Shown here piece after piece: positions 6,795 through 7,097 of a stretch of 7,097 bases of DNA. Numbering within the stretch: position 1 is the first letter of the stretch; the number at the start of each line of letters is the position of its first letter. Made by a program: the position numbers and the translations under genes. The stretch is from contig JAAZCF010000287.1 of the NCBI GenBank assembly GCA_012513425.1, positions 1 to 7,097 on the forward strand, written 5' to 3'. The notes beneath the pieces are model-generated. The model searched no databases, had not been told where the DNA came from, and worked only from the letters and a program-made list of their open reading frames with translations. The DNA comes from Bacteroidales bacterium. Its GTDB lineage: Bacteria; Bacteroidota; Bacteroidia; Bacteroidales; UBA932.

Positions 6795-7097
6795 TGAAGC
6801 AACATACAATAAAAGAAAGTTATAATTTTAGCGGAAAAGGGCTCCATACCGGAGTTATTTCAAACATAATAATATTACCGGCAACTGAGGATTACGGCAT
6901 TTGCTTTCAAAGAGTTGACATTGGAGATAAAGCTATCATCCGCGCTCTTGCAAGCAATGTTACCGATGTTTCATACAGCACTACTCTTTGCGAAAATGGA
7001 GCATCTGTTTCCACTGTAGAGCACATCATGTCTGCTCTTTTCGGTCTTGGAATTGACAATGCTTTGATTCAGATTGACAATATCGAAGTGCCAATCC
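6794..7097 (+). CDS. lpxC: UDP-3-O-acyl-N-acetylglucosamine deacetylase LpxC, partial, C-terminus beyond right edge
   Basis: Zinc-dependent deacetylase, the committed step of lipid A synthesis. The product of the LpxC step is the LpxD substrate, so the two genes encode consecutive reactions. One hundred and one codons are visible out of about 300 for the deacetylase alone. GKGLHTG (14-20) is the conserved N-terminal motif. STVEHIMSAL (73-82) holds H77, equivalent to zinc ligand His79 of E. coli, and E76, equivalent to catalytic Glu78. IDNALIQIDNIEVPI (87-101) matches the stretch before the family's DGS motif. In many Bacteroidota this gene is fused to the dehydratase gene fabZ and encodes about 460 residues; whether that holds here is outside the window. 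The ATG overlaps the lpxD stop by one base, so translation is probably coupled, and there is no separate promoter. Confidence 0.95.
   Translation, partial: MKQHTIKESYNFSGKGLHTGVISNIIILPATEDYGICFQRVDIGDKAIIRALASNVTDVSYSTTLCENGASVSTVEHIMSALFGLGIDNALIQIDNIEVPI

Noticed and set aside
6510..6809. Minus-strand 99-codon frame opposite the end of lpxD
   Set aside because: It is antisense to the conserved LpxD beta-helix and tail, with no family signature.

Overview
This window looks like a piece of a Bacteroidota chromosome, most likely of the order Bacteroidales. The evidence is an A+T-rich sequence, two promoter cores that fit the phylum's TAnnTTTG -7 motif, starts that mostly lack Shine-Dalgarno sequences, and Bacteroidota-like versions of RimP, NusA and IF2. 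The order-level placement is inference from protein style, not from a search.

Layout: positions 1-5620 hold a tightly packed minus-strand cluster read rimP -> nusA -> infB -> asnS. The gaps are 10, 24 and 12 bp, and asnS runs off the left edge. Positions 5621-5786 are a divergent control region of 166 bp. Positions 5787-7097 hold a plus-strand lipid A pair, lpxD followed by lpxC. Their stop and start codons overlap as TAATG, and lpxC runs off the right edge.

Function: the minus-strand genes supply 30S maturation (RimP), transcription elongation, pausing and termination (NusA), translation initiation (IF2) and Asn-tRNA charging (AsnRS). This is the widespread rimP-nusA-infB core with a tRNA synthetase attached. 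The plus-strand genes encode two consecutive acylation/deacylation steps of the Raetz pathway, which marks a Gram-negative outer membrane.

The window is essentially housekeeping. I found no mobile element, CRISPR array, tRNA, rRNA, defence locus or clearly novel system. The point most worth checking is a hairpin followed by six U residues. It lies almost at the predicted 5' end of the rimP-nusA-infB transcript and could be an attenuator or translational control element. Secondary points are the repeat-built, Asn-rich linker of IF2, the placement of asnS after infB, and an unusual basic/aromatic linker in LpxD. There is no gene-free stretch longer than 300 bases.
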